Assembly (NCBI RefSeq): GCF_029892785.1
Contig: NZ_JARXXA010000001.1
Span: 310,001 to 374,000, forward strand
DNA: 64,000 nt
DNA from: Parabacteroides sp. PH5-46
GTDB lineage: Bacteria; Bacteroidota; Bacteroidia; Bacteroidales; Tannerellaceae
Reading direction: 5' to 3'
Under the pieces are notes generated by a model. It searched no databases. It saw nothing but the letters and a program-made list of their open reading frames with translations, and had not been told where the DNA came from. The translations under genes were made by a program, and so were the position numbers. This document shows positions 1 to 8,645 of this stretch, one piece after another. Each line of letters opens with the position of its first letter. Positions within the stretch are counted from its first letter, which is position 1.

Positions 1-195
1 GTTGTATTTCTCTTCGGCCTCGTTAGCTTTAACGCCTACGTTGATAGACCGCAATATTTGTTGTCTTTTGTCATTATCTTCGTTTTTCTTCTGGTATTCA
101 CGTAGTGACTGGGATGTAAAGGCAAGTATTACAGCCACCAGAACCACCATTACTGAAGCATAAACGATCGTATATACGTTACTATCTCTATTCAT
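1..195 (-). CDS. nqrC: Na+-translocating NADH:quinone reductase subunit C, N-terminal part
   Basis: This is the first 65 codons of NqrC, cut by the left window edge. NqrC is a membrane-anchored flavoprotein subunit of the sodium-pumping NADH dehydrogenase; its FMN-binding domain would lie outside the window. Visible are a short polar start (MNRDSNVYTIVYA), one membrane helix at about residues 8-28, and the start of the soluble domain (SLREYQKKNEDNDKRQQILRS). The start is the ATG at 193-195, 21 bases after the nqrB stop. Gene order nqrA-nqrB-nqrC on the minus strand is the standard one and makes the identification firm despite the truncation. Confidence 0.9.
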   Translation of the reverse strand, partial: MNRDSNVYTIVYASVMVVLVAVILAFTSQSLREYQKKNEDNDKRQQILRSINVGVKANEAEEKYN

Positions 196-216
196 AATCT
201 TACGCTTGTTTAAAAG

Positions 217-1419
217 TTACTTTAGGGCTCTCTTTAAACGTTGTTTGATATTGCTTTCAACTACGTAGTAGTCGATCAGCGGAGCAAACACATTCATCAA
301 CAGGATAGCAAGCATCATACCTTCGGGATATCCCGGGTTCAGCACACGGATAATGATCGCCATGGCACCGATAAGGAAGCCATAGATATATTTACCTGTC
401 TCTGTACGGGCAGACGTTACCGGGTCGGTAGCCATAAATACGGCACCAAAAGCAAAGCCTCCCAAGAGCAAATGGTCTATCGGAGATACGGTCATGGCAA
501 CAGTAGTACCTATTGCGTTGAAGATGGCAGCCATAGCAGCTCCTCCCACAAAGCAAGACAGCATGGTTTTCCAGCTTCCGATACCTGTAAAGATCAAAAC
601 AGCCGCTCCCAGCAGGATAGCCAGTACGGAAGTTTCACCGATAGAGCCCGGTATCAAACCAAGGAACATATCCCAGGTACTAAGCGGATTGCCTAATACG
701 TCTACCGTTTGGAACGAACCGATCAGTTCTTTTCCGGCGATACCGACTTGTCCCAGCGGAGTAGCTCCCGAGAAGCCGTCTACGATATTTCCTGCGCCAA
801 TGCCAAAGGTACTGTCCGTGCGGACAAACACTTGGTCGCCCGACATAGCTGCCGGATACGCAAAGAATAGGAATGCACGTGTAACCAAGGCTACGTTAAA
901 TACATTATAACCTGTCCCGCCGAACACTTCCTTGGCGAAGATTACGGCAAAGGCTGTTGCCACTGCTATCATCCAGAGCGGTGTATCGATGGGGACAATC
1001 ATCGGGATAAGCATACCGGAAACCAGGAATCCTTCCTGTATTTCCTCATTCTTCAGCTGGGCAATAATAAATTCGATACCCAAGCCCACTACATAAGAAA
1101 CAATGATTTTCGGCAGGACAGCCAGAAAACCAAACAGGAATGTCATCCAGAAGCCCGGATCGGTTCCGGTTGCCAGATTGTGTTGGTAACCGGTATTATA
1201 CATACCAAATAATAAAGCAGGAAGCAACGCTACGATAACAACAGACATCGTACGCTTTGAATCAATACTGTCGTGTATGTGGACACCTGATTTTGAGGTT
1301 CTGTTCGGAACAAATAAAAATGTTTCGAATCCGTCAAAAACAGAATGGAACATCGACAGCTTCCCCCCCTTCTCGAAGTTTGGCTTAATCTTGTTGAGAT
1401 AATTCCTTAACGCTTTCAA
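217..1419 (-). CDS. nqrB: Na+-translocating NADH:quinone reductase subunit B
   Basis: NqrB is the large integral membrane subunit of the Na+-pumping NADH:quinone reductase and carries a covalently bound FMN. The 400-residue product has the hydrophilic N-terminal segment of the family, then about ten membrane helices. The covalent FMN attachment motif SGAT is visible at residues 217-220 (DGFSGATPLGQ), with Thr220 as the expected attachment residue. The C-terminal ATDPVTSARTETGKYIYG stretch is typical of the RnfD/NqrB family. It lies 22 bases after nqrA and 21 bases before nqrC, so all three should be co-transcribed. Length and motifs indicate an intact protein. Confidence 0.97.
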   Translation of the reverse strand: MKALRNYLNKIKPNFEKGGKLSMFHSVFDGFETFLFVPNRTSKSGVHIHDSIDSKRTMSVVIVALLPALLFGMYNTGYQHNLATGTDPGFWMTFLFGFLAVLPKIIVSYVVGLGIEFIIAQLKNEEIQEGFLVSGMLIPMIVPIDTPLWMIAVATAFAVIFAKEVFGGTGYNVFNVALVTRAFLFFAYPAAMSGDQVFVRTDSTFGIGAGNIVDGFSGATPLGQVGIAGKELIGSFQTVDVLGNPLSTWDMFLGLIPGSIGETSVLAILLGAAVLIFTGIGSWKTMLSCFVGGAAMAAIFNAIGTTVAMTVSPIDHLLLGGFAFGAVFMATDPVTSARTETGKYIYGFLIGAMAIIIRVLNPGYPEGMMLAILLMNVFAPLIDYYVVESNIKQRLKRALK

Positions 1420-1441
1420 TGTATTCTGAGTTTAAATGTTA

Positions 1442-2791
1442 TTAATTCATTTCTTTATACAAAAGATTTAAGCCGTTCCGCACGATCTTCTGTATTTCGA
1501 TCTTCGATGTATCGACAAACTCACACAAGGCGAAGTCCTCCGGAGCTACTTCATAGATTCCGAGATTTTCCATCTTGTCGATATCGAAAGCGATAATGGC
1601 TTTGAGCAGGTATTCGGGATAGATATCCATCGGGAATACCTTGTCGTATTCGTTAGACATGATCATGGCGCGTTTGCCGCCTCTGATACGTGCGTCAATT
1701 ACATACTCTTTGTTCTTGCCAAGCAGCCAGCTGAAGTAGGTACGGCTCGTGCTGTACTTGTTAAAGCCCGGCATGGCCCAACCGGCAAACTCATCCACGT
1801 CGTCGCCTTCGGGGATAACAGTAACCTGGTTGTCATAAGCATGCAGGTAGTCGTCTTTGGTTACCTTGTGTCCGGTCAGCACGTTTCCGCTAATGATACG
1901 GATATGCGCTTTTCCTTCTAATACTTTTCCTTCTGTCAGACTGCGGATAGTACATCCGGCAATAGTTTTGATATAGCCCCGTTCGCTGGTTTCCGATCCG
2001 CAGAGTGCTACCAAGCGGGTAAAATCGGCTACACCTTTATTAAATAAGCGGCCAATCAGGATTACATCGTCGGGATTTATGGTCCACACCGTTTCACCCT
2101 TGTTTACAGGCTTGGTGTGATTGATCAGTACACCTACGTTTCCTGCCGGATGGGGACCTTCTACCTCTACCCTTTCTGCACCTTCGGTTTTAATAGCCGA
2201 GCCGCTCTTCACACCTACATATACCTTTCCGGAGGTAAGTTTTGCAAGCGCATTCAGTCCGGTCTGGAAATCTGCTTCCTGACCCTTCAGAATGTACTCA
2301 AAGGAGGGAGCCAAGGGTGCCGAATAATACGTAGAAACAAAAATGTCCCTCGGACTTTCTGTGGTAGATGCCACAATGTCGTACGGACGTTGCTTGATGA
2401 AGGGCCACATTCCCGCTTCCAGGATGGCTTCTTTAATTTCTTCCGGTTTTAGTGAAGATGGATTTTTGGCGCCGAATGCTACGTATTCAACTTCCGCGTC
2501 GGGTTTTACAACGATGCTGAGCACCTTGCGCTTCTCCCCACGGTTGACGGCACTTACCTCGCCGCTGACGGGCGATACAAATTTAATTTCCGGATGGTTC
2601 TTATCTGTCATCAGAACAGAACCGGCTTTGACCTTATCTCCTACCTTGGCGGTGACCTTCGGCACGATACCGTTAAAACTGTCCGGCACGATAGCGTAAC
2701 TATCGCTAGCCTTGCCAGTTAACAATACGTCAGAAGCCTTGCCTTTCAGATTAATGTCTAAACCCTTTTTAATCTTTATCACACTTGCCAT
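1442..2791 (-). CDS. nqrA: Na+-translocating NADH:quinone reductase subunit A
   Basis: NqrA is the peripheral, cofactor-free subunit of the Na+-NQR complex on the cytoplasmic face of the membrane. The 449-residue product starts MASVIKIKKGLDINLKGKA, the usual NqrA beginning, and contains the lipoyl-like fold region (KVTAKVGDKVKAGSVLMTDK). No membrane helices are apparent, as expected. It is the first gene of the operon in this window. A Bacteroidetes -7 box lies 33 bases upstream of the ATG, so transcription probably starts just ahead of this gene. In anaerobic Bacteroidales this complex oxidises NADH and builds the sodium gradient used by transporters. Confidence 0.96.
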   Translation of the reverse strand: MASVIKIKKGLDINLKGKASDVLLTGKASDSYAIVPDSFNGIVPKVTAKVGDKVKAGSVLMTDKNHPEIKFVSPVSGEVSAVNRGEKRKVLSIVVKPDAEVEYVAFGAKNPSSLKPEEIKEAILEAGMWPFIKQRPYDIVASTTESPRDIFVSTYYSAPLAPSFEYILKGQEADFQTGLNALAKLTSGKVYVGVKSGSAIKTEGAERVEVEGPHPAGNVGVLINHTKPVNKGETVWTINPDDVILIGRLFNKGVADFTRLVALCGSETSERGYIKTIAGCTIRSLTEGKVLEGKAHIRIISGNVLTGHKVTKDDYLHAYDNQVTVIPEGDDVDEFAGWAMPGFNKYSTSRTYFSWLLGKNKEYVIDARIRGGKRAMIMSNEYDKVFPMDIYPEYLLKAIIAFDIDKMENLGIYEVAPEDFALCEFVDTSKIEIQKIVRNGLNLLYKEMN

Positions 2792-2823
2792 GACAACTTA
2801 TAAATGTTATTAAAATTTCAGCG

Positions 2824-2831
2824 CAAAAGTA
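2824..2831 (-). promoter_or_regulatory. Putative -7 box of the nqr operon
   Basis: On the minus strand this reads TACTTTTG and fits the Bacteroidetes -7 consensus TAnnTTTG. It lies 33 bases upstream of the nqrA ATG. A TTG triplet about 23 bases further upstream could be part of a -33 element. Inferred from sequence only. Confidence 0.55.
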
Positions 2832-2919
2832 AACATTATTTTCGTCCTTTATAACAATAAAAGACACAAATAAAGAAATAATTCCATAATTTTATACCCG
2901 AATAGAGATATTGACAGAT

Positions 2920-4167
2920 ATGAAACGATATTATCTTATTTTTTTTCTGAGTTTGGGGCTTGTTGTCGCAGGCGCGGCACAAGAAAAATACCAGACCCGC
3001 GTGTTCACCAACCAGATTAAAACTCTTCAGGTGAAGCAAGCAGGAGAACTGATATCTACCCCTATTATAGAACTGGACAGTGACCAGCAAATAGAAATTA
3101 GTTTTGATGCGCTTGAGCATAATTACAACCGCTTTGGCTGGGCCATCGTGCATTGCGATGCCGACTGGACACCCTCTTCCCTCTCTCCACTGGAGTATCT
3201 TACAGGATTCCAGGGACTAACGGTCGACGATTTTGCTACCTCTATGAGCACCAGCACGCAGTACACGAACTACATCCTGACGCTTCCCAACGACGATGTG
3301 CAGTTCAAAGTCTCCGGAAACTATGCCGTCCGCTTCTACAGGGAAGACGACCCATCCCGAACACTCTTTACCGCCTGCTTCTCTGTTGTAGAGCCATTGG
3401 TGACTGTCAGCGCCACCGTCTCGGGAAAGACCCTGATAGACTCAAATCGCGAGCATCAGCAGTTGGATTTCACCATTCAGCATGGGAATGTCGATATCAC
3501 CTATCCGCAGACCGACCTCAAGATTTTCGTCTATCAAAACCGCCGCTTCGACAATGCCGTCACCAATCTGAAGCCTACTGGCATACTCAGCAAGCAGCTT
3601 GTCTACAATAACAACCGTGCCCTCATTTTCGAGGGAGGAAAAGAATACCGCAGGATGGAATTCCTGAGCAATAAGTACAACGGTATGGGAGTGAACAGTA
3701 TCGAATACTTCAATCCATATTATAATGTAGAGCTCCTCGTAGACCGGCCTCGTAGCGGACAGTCCTATTTCTACGACCAGGATCAGAACGGACGCTATTT
3801 TATCCGCTGCAGCAGTTGCAACGATCCCTATACCGAGGCGGACTATTATATCGTCCATTTTACCCTTGCGGCAGAGCCCTTCCTGGATGGTGATGTCTAC
3901 CTGAACGGCGACCTGACATACAACATACTCAATGAAGACAGCAAGATGGAATACAACTACGAACGCAACTGCTATGAGAAAGCCCTCCTGCTCAAACAAG
4001 GCAGTTATAACTTCCAATATCTATATTTAGAGCATGGAACAAACATGGGACAATCTATTGATATAGAAGGAAACTCATACCAGACAGAGAACGAGTACGC
4101 AATCTATGTTTACTTCCGCCCCATCGGCACAAGATACGACCGTCTGATAGGAATCTGCCAGCTCTGA
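2920..4167 (+). CDS. DUF5103-family secreted protein
   Basis: The 415-residue product starts with a signal peptide (MKRYYLIFFLSLGLVVAGAAQ), so it is exported. The mature protein, with stretches such as RVFTNQIKTLQVKQ and RFGWAIVHCDADWTPS, matches the DUF5103 family as I remember it. That family is widespread in Bacteroidetes, beta-rich and of unknown function. The ATG at 2920 is preferred to an in-frame TTG at 2911 because the signal peptide begins there. The gene is divergent from nqrA, with 128 bases between the starts, and is followed 38 bases later by a lipoprotein gene on the same strand. No catalytic motif is recognisable. Confidence 0.75.
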   Translation: MKRYYLIFFLSLGLVVAGAAQEKYQTRVFTNQIKTLQVKQAGELISTPIIELDSDQQIEISFDALEHNYNRFGWAIVHCDADWTPSSLSPLEYLTGFQGLTVDDFATSMSTSTQYTNYILTLPNDDVQFKVSGNYAVRFYREDDPSRTLFTACFSVVEPLVTVSATVSGKTLIDSNREHQQLDFTIQHGNVDITYPQTDLKIFVYQNRRFDNAVTNLKPTGILSKQLVYNNNRALIFEGGKEYRRMEFLSNKYNGMGVNSIEYFNPYYNVELLVDRPRSGQSYFYDQDQNGRYFIRCSSCNDPYTEADYYIVHFTLAAEPFLDGDVYLNGDLTYNILNEDSKMEYNYERNCYEKALLLKQGSYNFQYLYLEHGTNMGQSIDIEGNSYQTENEYAIYVYFRPIGTRYDRLIGICQL

Positions 4168-4205
4168 TAGCACATGCATATAACATAAATTTTATCCTAA
4201 TCCTT

Positions 4206-5549
4206 ATGAAATGTACATATTATATCTTCTTCATACTATTTGCTGTGACACTGCTTACGGCTTGTGGAGACGATAAAGAGCTCCCAATTATAGAATGCCC
4301 CGAACCTGGACCTGGAGGAGGCAATCCCGATCAGACCTACCTCTATCCCATTGATCTGAAGGTACTCGGAGGCGATGGTGAAGTAACCCTCACTTGGCAC
4401 TATATCAACTATATCCACGCAGAGAAAGCGCCAGCTTCGTATACCCGCACCACTATCCTGGGAACCGAAACGCCGGAGTATTGCGAGGTCTACATGGCTA
4501 CGGGAGACTGTGGCACACCGAGCCTCATTGCTCGTATAGAAGAAGAAGCTTGGCTGGATATTACCCCTTCCGAATGGCCATTACGCACCTATGCCTACAA
4601 GGTAGAGAACCTTCAGAATAATGCCTCTCACAGCTTTTTTATGGTAGGATATAAAAAAGGATGCAACCCAATGACTTCTCCAACGGTTATGATCTATCCC
4701 GGCGCTCGTTCGGAAAGAGAATTATTTTTCAAGGATGCCGAAGACTCTATCAAACCCTTCCGTGGAGTGAGAATTTCACCCCAGCAAGATATGCTGGTCT
4801 TTATCGATAAGGGAACGGAGTGTGGTCTGTATTGGTCTAACCTGTATATTGCCGATATTGAGGGAAATCTCATTGGAGAGGCAATCATCAATGTTGATTT
4901 TCCGGCCTGGTCGCCCGACGGCAGGAAGATTGCTTTTGTTTCTTATCATCATTTGCCGGATGGAAACCCTTCCATCTCGGTTTACGATCTTGATACGCAT
5001 GAAATCACTTGCCTTACTGAGGGGGAAACCGTCGATGCTGCGCCCGTATTCACTCCCTCGGGAGATAAGATCATCTATGAATCAATAGATAACTCCGTGC
5101 AATACTTACGTATGGTGGATCTGGCTTCGGGAGAGGTCTCCGATTTGTTTAACCCTATCGGCGACAAGCTGTGGAGTCCCTCCCTTCCGGGCTTCGATGC
5201 CCAGGGGATGCTTTACTTTATGAATACATTTACGGGGTATGAAAAATACTTCTGCAAATTGGATATCAACAACCCGGGCAGTCAGCCCGAGCTGTTGATA
5301 CAACTCCCCAAAGAGAGCTCTACCTTCGGTATCTCGCCGGACGGTCGGCATTTGGTTTGTACCAATATCTGGACAGGAGATCCGCAATTATGGCTTTACG
5401 AACTTTCCAATCCCCAGCCTCGGTTACTTACCGGATTCGAGCTCTCTGAGAGTGTGTATCCGGGAGGGGCCGTTTTCGGATGGCTCGACAACAACACCCT
5501 CTATTATCCTTTGAACGAAAGATTCCTGATGAAGACTACCATCGAATAG
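4206..5549 (+). CDS. Lipoprotein with TolB-like beta-propeller repeats
   Basis: The 447-residue product has a lipoprotein signal ending VTLLTAC, with acidic residues just after the cysteine (CGDDKE), a pattern often linked to surface export in Bacteroidetes. After a Gly/Pro linker comes a fibronectin III-like region (residues about 45-150; PIDLKVLGGDGEVTLTWHY). The C-terminal half carries PD40/TolB-type propeller repeats: WSPDGRKIAF, FTPSGDKIIYE and ISPDGRHLVC. Such propellers usually mediate binding; no enzyme site is seen. It follows the DUF5103 gene at 38 bases, so the two may share a transcript. The precise role is unknown. Confidence 0.7.
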   Translation: MKCTYYIFFILFAVTLLTACGDDKELPIIECPEPGPGGGNPDQTYLYPIDLKVLGGDGEVTLTWHYINYIHAEKAPASYTRTTILGTETPEYCEVYMATGDCGTPSLIARIEEEAWLDITPSEWPLRTYAYKVENLQNNASHSFFMVGYKKGCNPMTSPTVMIYPGARSERELFFKDAEDSIKPFRGVRISPQQDMLVFIDKGTECGLYWSNLYIADIEGNLIGEAIINVDFPAWSPDGRKIAFVSYHHLPDGNPSISVYDLDTHEITCLTEGETVDAAPVFTPSGDKIIYESIDNSVQYLRMVDLASGEVSDLFNPIGDKLWSPSLPGFDAQGMLYFMNTFTGYEKYFCKLDINNPGSQPELLIQLPKESSTFGISPDGRHLVCTNIWTGDPQLWLYELSNPQPRLLTGFELSESVYPGGAVFGWLDNNTLYYPLNERFLMKTTIE

Positions 5550-5558
5550 CTTCCCAGA

Positions 5559-5584
5559 CTACCGGAGCCTTTACGTTCCGGTAG
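5559..5584. terminator. Hairpin between convergent genes
   Basis: Arms CTACCGGA and TCCGGTAG (8 bp) with a 10-base loop are followed by TTTTAC on the plus strand. The hairpin sits between convergent genes and overlaps the last codons of the minus-strand gene, so it could terminate both transcripts. The T-run is short. Confidence 0.55.
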
Positions 5585-6728
5585 TTTTACTTACTTCTAA
5601 TTTCATGAAATTAGTCTCCGGCATGGCATCGATTATGGCCAATATTTTGCCTTCTTTTACCAATTTGCCGCTTATGATCTTTGTATTGTCATCAGGTGCG
5701 AAAAACCATGATTCGGTATCATACGGATCCATGATCAGCCCGATAGCTATCGAGGAATCCGTCTCACTTACCAGATAATCCTCTACCGGAAAAGGATAAT
5801 CCGGATTCGTGTCATACACTATCATACCACCCACAGCCCCATCAGGGTATAAGGCTTTGCGGAAGGCCTCCGGGTCTTCAGCTTCCAGCGAAAATTTGTT
5901 ACCGATACCTTCCGAGTTTGGGACTTCCGAACTAAATACAACGAGGTTTGTAAACGTCAGGTGCGGCTTTTTCGAAGGATCGGAAGTATCCGGCTTGCAG
6001 CGTTTCACGCGGCGCGAGTAATTCCGCCCGGCCTGGTCTATGTATGCGTTGATGAAGTCTATCACCTTTCCCAGGGTCTCTTTTATCGTTTCGTCCTTCT
6101 CCGTTAATTCGTTAGTGATGTATATCGCGTTGATACAATCTGCCAGATCCATGAAAGCCCGGTCTGTATTCCGACGAGCTCTGTCCATCGATTCTTCGTT
6201 TAGTAGGAACATGTTCTGCGAACGCTGCTGGGAAATTTCCTTAAACCGCTCATTCTGAGTATCTAATTTATCTACAACAGTCGTCAAATTGAGCAAGCTG
6301 ACAGCTCCAGAGTTTTCATCTTTCCTCAAGTCCTCCAAGAGTTTTGTTATCTGGACAGAATTCTTGGTGTAGGCTGTCTTGGTATGCTTGTAATTGTCGA
6401 GGATGATTTTTAGCTTGTCGGCAGCCGCTTTTTCATTCTCGTCGCGGCTGTACTGCTTGTATTCAACTGTTCTTTTCAAATACATGTAGGTGTCGTCGCG
6501 GGCTGCGTCGACTTCTTTTAGATTAGGAGTAAACTCCTTCCTTAAGCTAATACCGAAATAGTTGGATTCCTGTTCAAACGAACTTTTGTAAATATTCAAA
6601 AAAGATTCAAGGCGAGGTATTTCCGTATTGAGAGATTCTACTGCCTCGCAGATAGCTTCATGCGTGTCATAGTGCTCTGCATGTCTTATACTATAGAGCA
6701 ATCTGGCATTTTTAAGAATTGATTTCAT
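5571..6728 (-). CDS. Helical protein of unknown function, probably DUF6261 family
   Basis: The 385-residue product has no signal peptide or membrane segment and should be cytoplasmic. Residues 1-240 are charged and mostly helical (for example RDENEKAAADKLKIILDNYKH). This part resembles DUF6261 proteins common in Bacteroides and Parabacteroides, judged from memory. Residues about 245-385 form a separate beta-rich tail (GIGNKFSLEAEDPEAFRKAL, SGKLVKEGKILAIIDAMPET) that looks like a small accessory domain and makes the protein longer than the roughly 240 residues I expect for the family. It is divergent from the transaldolase gene across an unusual repeat-filled spacer. Function unknown. Confidence 0.5.
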   Translation of the reverse strand: MKSILKNARLLYSIRHAEHYDTHEAICEAVESLNTEIPRLESFLNIYKSSFEQESNYFGISLRKEFTPNLKEVDAARDDTYMYLKRTVEYKQYSRDENEKAAADKLKIILDNYKHTKTAYTKNSVQITKLLEDLRKDENSGAVSLLNLTTVVDKLDTQNERFKEISQQRSQNMFLLNEESMDRARRNTDRAFMDLADCINAIYITNELTEKDETIKETLGKVIDFINAYIDQAGRNYSRRVKRCKPDTSDPSKKPHLTFTNLVVFSSEVPNSEGIGNKFSLEAEDPEAFRKALYPDGAVGGMIVYDTNPDYPFPVEDYLVSETDSSIAIGLIMDPYDTESWFFAPDDNTKIISGKLVKEGKILAIIDAMPETNFMKLEVSKTTGT

Positions 6729-6834
6729 AGTAGCCTAATCTTTGTGGTTATATATATAACAAATAAACGCGTCAAAAAGTTTGTCAAAAAAGGCATAGAG
6801 ATATAGGTTCTCTGTCTTTTTACTTTTTGTTGAA

Positions 6835-6985
6835 AGTTTCACTTATTTTTTATTTGTGAAACTAAAAGTTTCACCTAGGTGATCTTAAAGGATCACTGTA
6901 ATAATACTTAAAGGTCACCTGAGTGATACTTAAGTATCATCCCGAGTGAAATTTTGAGTTTCACACTAAATAAAATAGTGAAACT
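6835..6985. repeat. 151-bp multi-palindrome element, copy A
   Basis: This element fills most of the 325-base spacer between the divergent genes starting at 6728 and 7054. Its ends are AGTTTCAC (6835-6842) and GTGAAACT (6978-6985). Inside are GTGAAACT-AAA-AGTTTCAC (6856-6874), the palindrome TCACCTAGGTGA (6871-6882), GTGATC-6 nt-GATCAC (6879-6896) and a TGATACTTAAGTATCA palindrome. Read on the other strand it aligns along its whole length with the element at 30545-30694; 37 bases (6862-6898) are identical to the reverse complement of 30631-30667. No coding potential is seen. The rest of the spacer holds only the downstream promoter. Confidence 0.85.
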
Positions 6986-7006
6986 TTTTATTCTAATGAA
7001 TTGTTA

Positions 7007-7014
7007 TACATTTG
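7007..7014 (+). promoter_or_regulatory. Putative -7 box of the fsa gene
   Basis: TACATTTG fits TAnnTTTG and lies 40 bases upstream of the ATG at 7054. The right end of repeat copy A (6985) falls where a -33 element would be expected, so the repeat may influence this promoter. Confidence 0.5.
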
Positions 7015-7053
7015 CAATAGAGATTTAAATGAAGAACTTTAAAACGCGAACAT

Positions 7054-7710
7054 ATGAAATTTTTTATCGACACGGCAAATTTAGAGCAAATCAAGGAAGC
7101 AAATAACCTGGGCGTGCTCGACGGGGTAACTACAAACCCTTCATTAATGGCCAAAGAAGGCATTAAAGGTGTAGCCAATCAGCGGAAGCATTATACACAG
7201 ATCTGCGAACTGGTAGATGGCGACGTGAGCGCCGAAGTAACAGCGCTGGACTTTGACGGTATGGTAACCGAAGGCAAAGAGCTGGCCGCGCTACATCCCA
7301 ACATCGTAGTGAAGGTTCCCTGTACCGAAGACGGCATCAAAGCCATCCGCTTCTTTACCGACAGCGGCATCCGCACCAACTGTACCCTGGTATTTTCGCC
7401 CGGACAAGCCTTGCTGGCTGCCAAAGCAGGCGCGACCTACGTCTCCCCCTTCGTAGGAAGACTGGATGACATTGCAAGCGACGGCATCGAGCTGGTGAAG
7501 AAAATTGTACAGATGTATCGCTATTATAATTATACTACGAAAGTGCTCGCCGCTTCTATCCGTACTACCCAGCATATTATGCAATGTGTGGAAGTTGGAG
7601 CCGACGTTGCCACCTGTCCGTTGACAGCCATTAAAGGCCTTCTAAAGCATCCTTTAACCGATAGTGGATTAGCGACCTTTATGGCTGATTATAATAAGAT
7701 TAAGGAATGA
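7054..7710 (+). CDS. fsa: Transaldolase / fructose-6-phosphate aldolase family enzyme
   Basis: The 218-residue product is a short-form transaldolase, the TalC/FSA class. It is expected to catalyse either sedoheptulose-7-phosphate/glyceraldehyde-3-phosphate interchange or fructose-6-phosphate cleavage. The family start MKFFIDTANLEQIKEA and the motif GVTTNPSL are present. The Schiff-base lysine is Lys87 in NIVVKVPCTEDGIKA. The TIM-barrel end includes TCPLTAIKGLLKHPLTDSGL. Sequence alone does not separate transaldolase from aldolase activity. One base separates its stop from the next ATG, implying co-translation with the cation transporter. Confidence 0.93.
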   Translation: MKFFIDTANLEQIKEANNLGVLDGVTTNPSLMAKEGIKGVANQRKHYTQICELVDGDVSAEVTALDFDGMVTEGKELAALHPNIVVKVPCTEDGIKAIRFFTDSGIRTNCTLVFSPGQALLAAKAGATYVSPFVGRLDDIASDGIELVKKIVQMYRYYNYTTKVLAASIRTTQHIMQCVEVGADVATCPLTAIKGLLKHPLTDSGLATFMADYNKIKE

Positions 7711-7711
7711 T

Positions 7712-8617
7712 ATGTCCCAAGATAGTCTCAAGCATAATCATAGTCATTCGCACGGAACAACGGGTAGCGGTAATATCCGCCTGGCTTTCTTTCTGAACCT
7801 CTTCTTCGCCATCATTGAGCTGGCCGGCGGGCTTATTACAAACAGCGTCGCCATACTGTCGGATGCTTTGCACGATTTCGGAGACTCCGTATCGCTGGGG
7901 ATCGCCTGGTATTTGCAGAAGTTCTCCGAGAAAGGGCGAGACAAGTACTACTCGTATGGCTACAAGCGTTTCTCGTTGTTGGGAGCGCTTTTTATCTCCA
8001 TTATACTGCTTGTGGGCTCGGTCTTCGTAATAGAAGAGTGTGTCAAACGTATCCTGGAACCACAGGCACCCAACGCGCAGGGAATGTTTCTCCTCTCTAT
8101 CTTGGGGATCATTGTGAACGGCGCGGCAGTGCTCCGGCTGAAAAAGGGATCGAGCATTAACGAACGAGCCGTCTCCCTACATATGATGGAGGATGTACTG
8201 GGCTGGATAGCAGTCTTCATCGTCAGTATTGTGATGATGTTTGTCAATTTACCTATTCTGGACCCCTTATTGTCTATCGCCATCAGCATCTGGATACTTA
8301 CCAATGTATATCGTAACCTGAAGGATACCTTCCATATCCTCTTACAACAAGTACCGCAAAACATAGACCTAGAGGGACTGGAAGACAAGATCAGACAGAT
8401 ACCCGGCGTCCTCTCCCTGCATGATATACACCTCTGGACACTCGACGGCGAGGAAAACATCCTCACCCTCCACATCGTCTTGGCCGACGGCATCACCGTA
8501 GACCAACAAGCCACCATCAAGAGCGAAGTCCGCACCCTCTGCATCAACGCTGACATAGCGCATGCCACTATCGAGTTCGAGCAAAGCGGAGAACTATGCA
8601 GTCTTGCTGACTGCTAA
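7712..8617 (+). CDS. Cation diffusion facilitator, zinc exporter type
   Basis: The 301-residue membrane protein exports divalent metal (probably zinc) in exchange for protons. It has a histidine-rich N-terminus (HNHSHSHG), then six membrane helices. The metal-site motif SDALHDFGDS in helix 2 and a matching HMMEDVLGW in helix 5 supply the expected His/Asp ligands of the CzcD/ZitB branch. A cytoplasmic ferredoxin-like domain follows (residues about 215-290, with HDIHLWTLDGEENILTLHIV). The start is one base after the fsa stop. The link between a sugar-phosphate enzyme and a metal exporter is probably organisational. Confidence 0.93.
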   Translation: MSQDSLKHNHSHSHGTTGSGNIRLAFFLNLFFAIIELAGGLITNSVAILSDALHDFGDSVSLGIAWYLQKFSEKGRDKYYSYGYKRFSLLGALFISIILLVGSVFVIEECVKRILEPQAPNAQGMFLLSILGIIVNGAAVLRLKKGSSINERAVSLHMMEDVLGWIAVFIVSIVMMFVNLPILDPLLSIAISIWILTNVYRNLKDTFHILLQQVPQNIDLEGLEDKIRQIPGVLSLHDIHLWTLDGEENILTLHIVLADGITVDQQATIKSEVRTLCINADIAHATIEFEQSGELCSLADC

Positions 8618-8645
8618 GCTCTCCGCCTTGTAAAACAAACTTGCT

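Noticed and set aside
241-910. Open frames of 138-151 codons on the plus strand inside nqrB
   Set aside because: They lie antisense to a well-supported NqrB sequence, have no recognisable domain, and reflect codon bias of the real gene.
3442-4017. 191-codon minus-strand frame inside the DUF5103 gene
   Set aside because: It is antisense to a real gene with signal peptide and family match, and its product resembles no protein I know.
6835-6985. Invertible promoter switch of the Bacteroides capsule type
   Set aside because: The inverted words are many and nested rather than a single pair around a promoter, and no recombinase gene is nearby.
7960-8568. 202-codon minus-strand frame inside the CDF gene
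   Set aside because: Antisense shadow; the transporter reading has metal-binding motifs and coupling to fsa.
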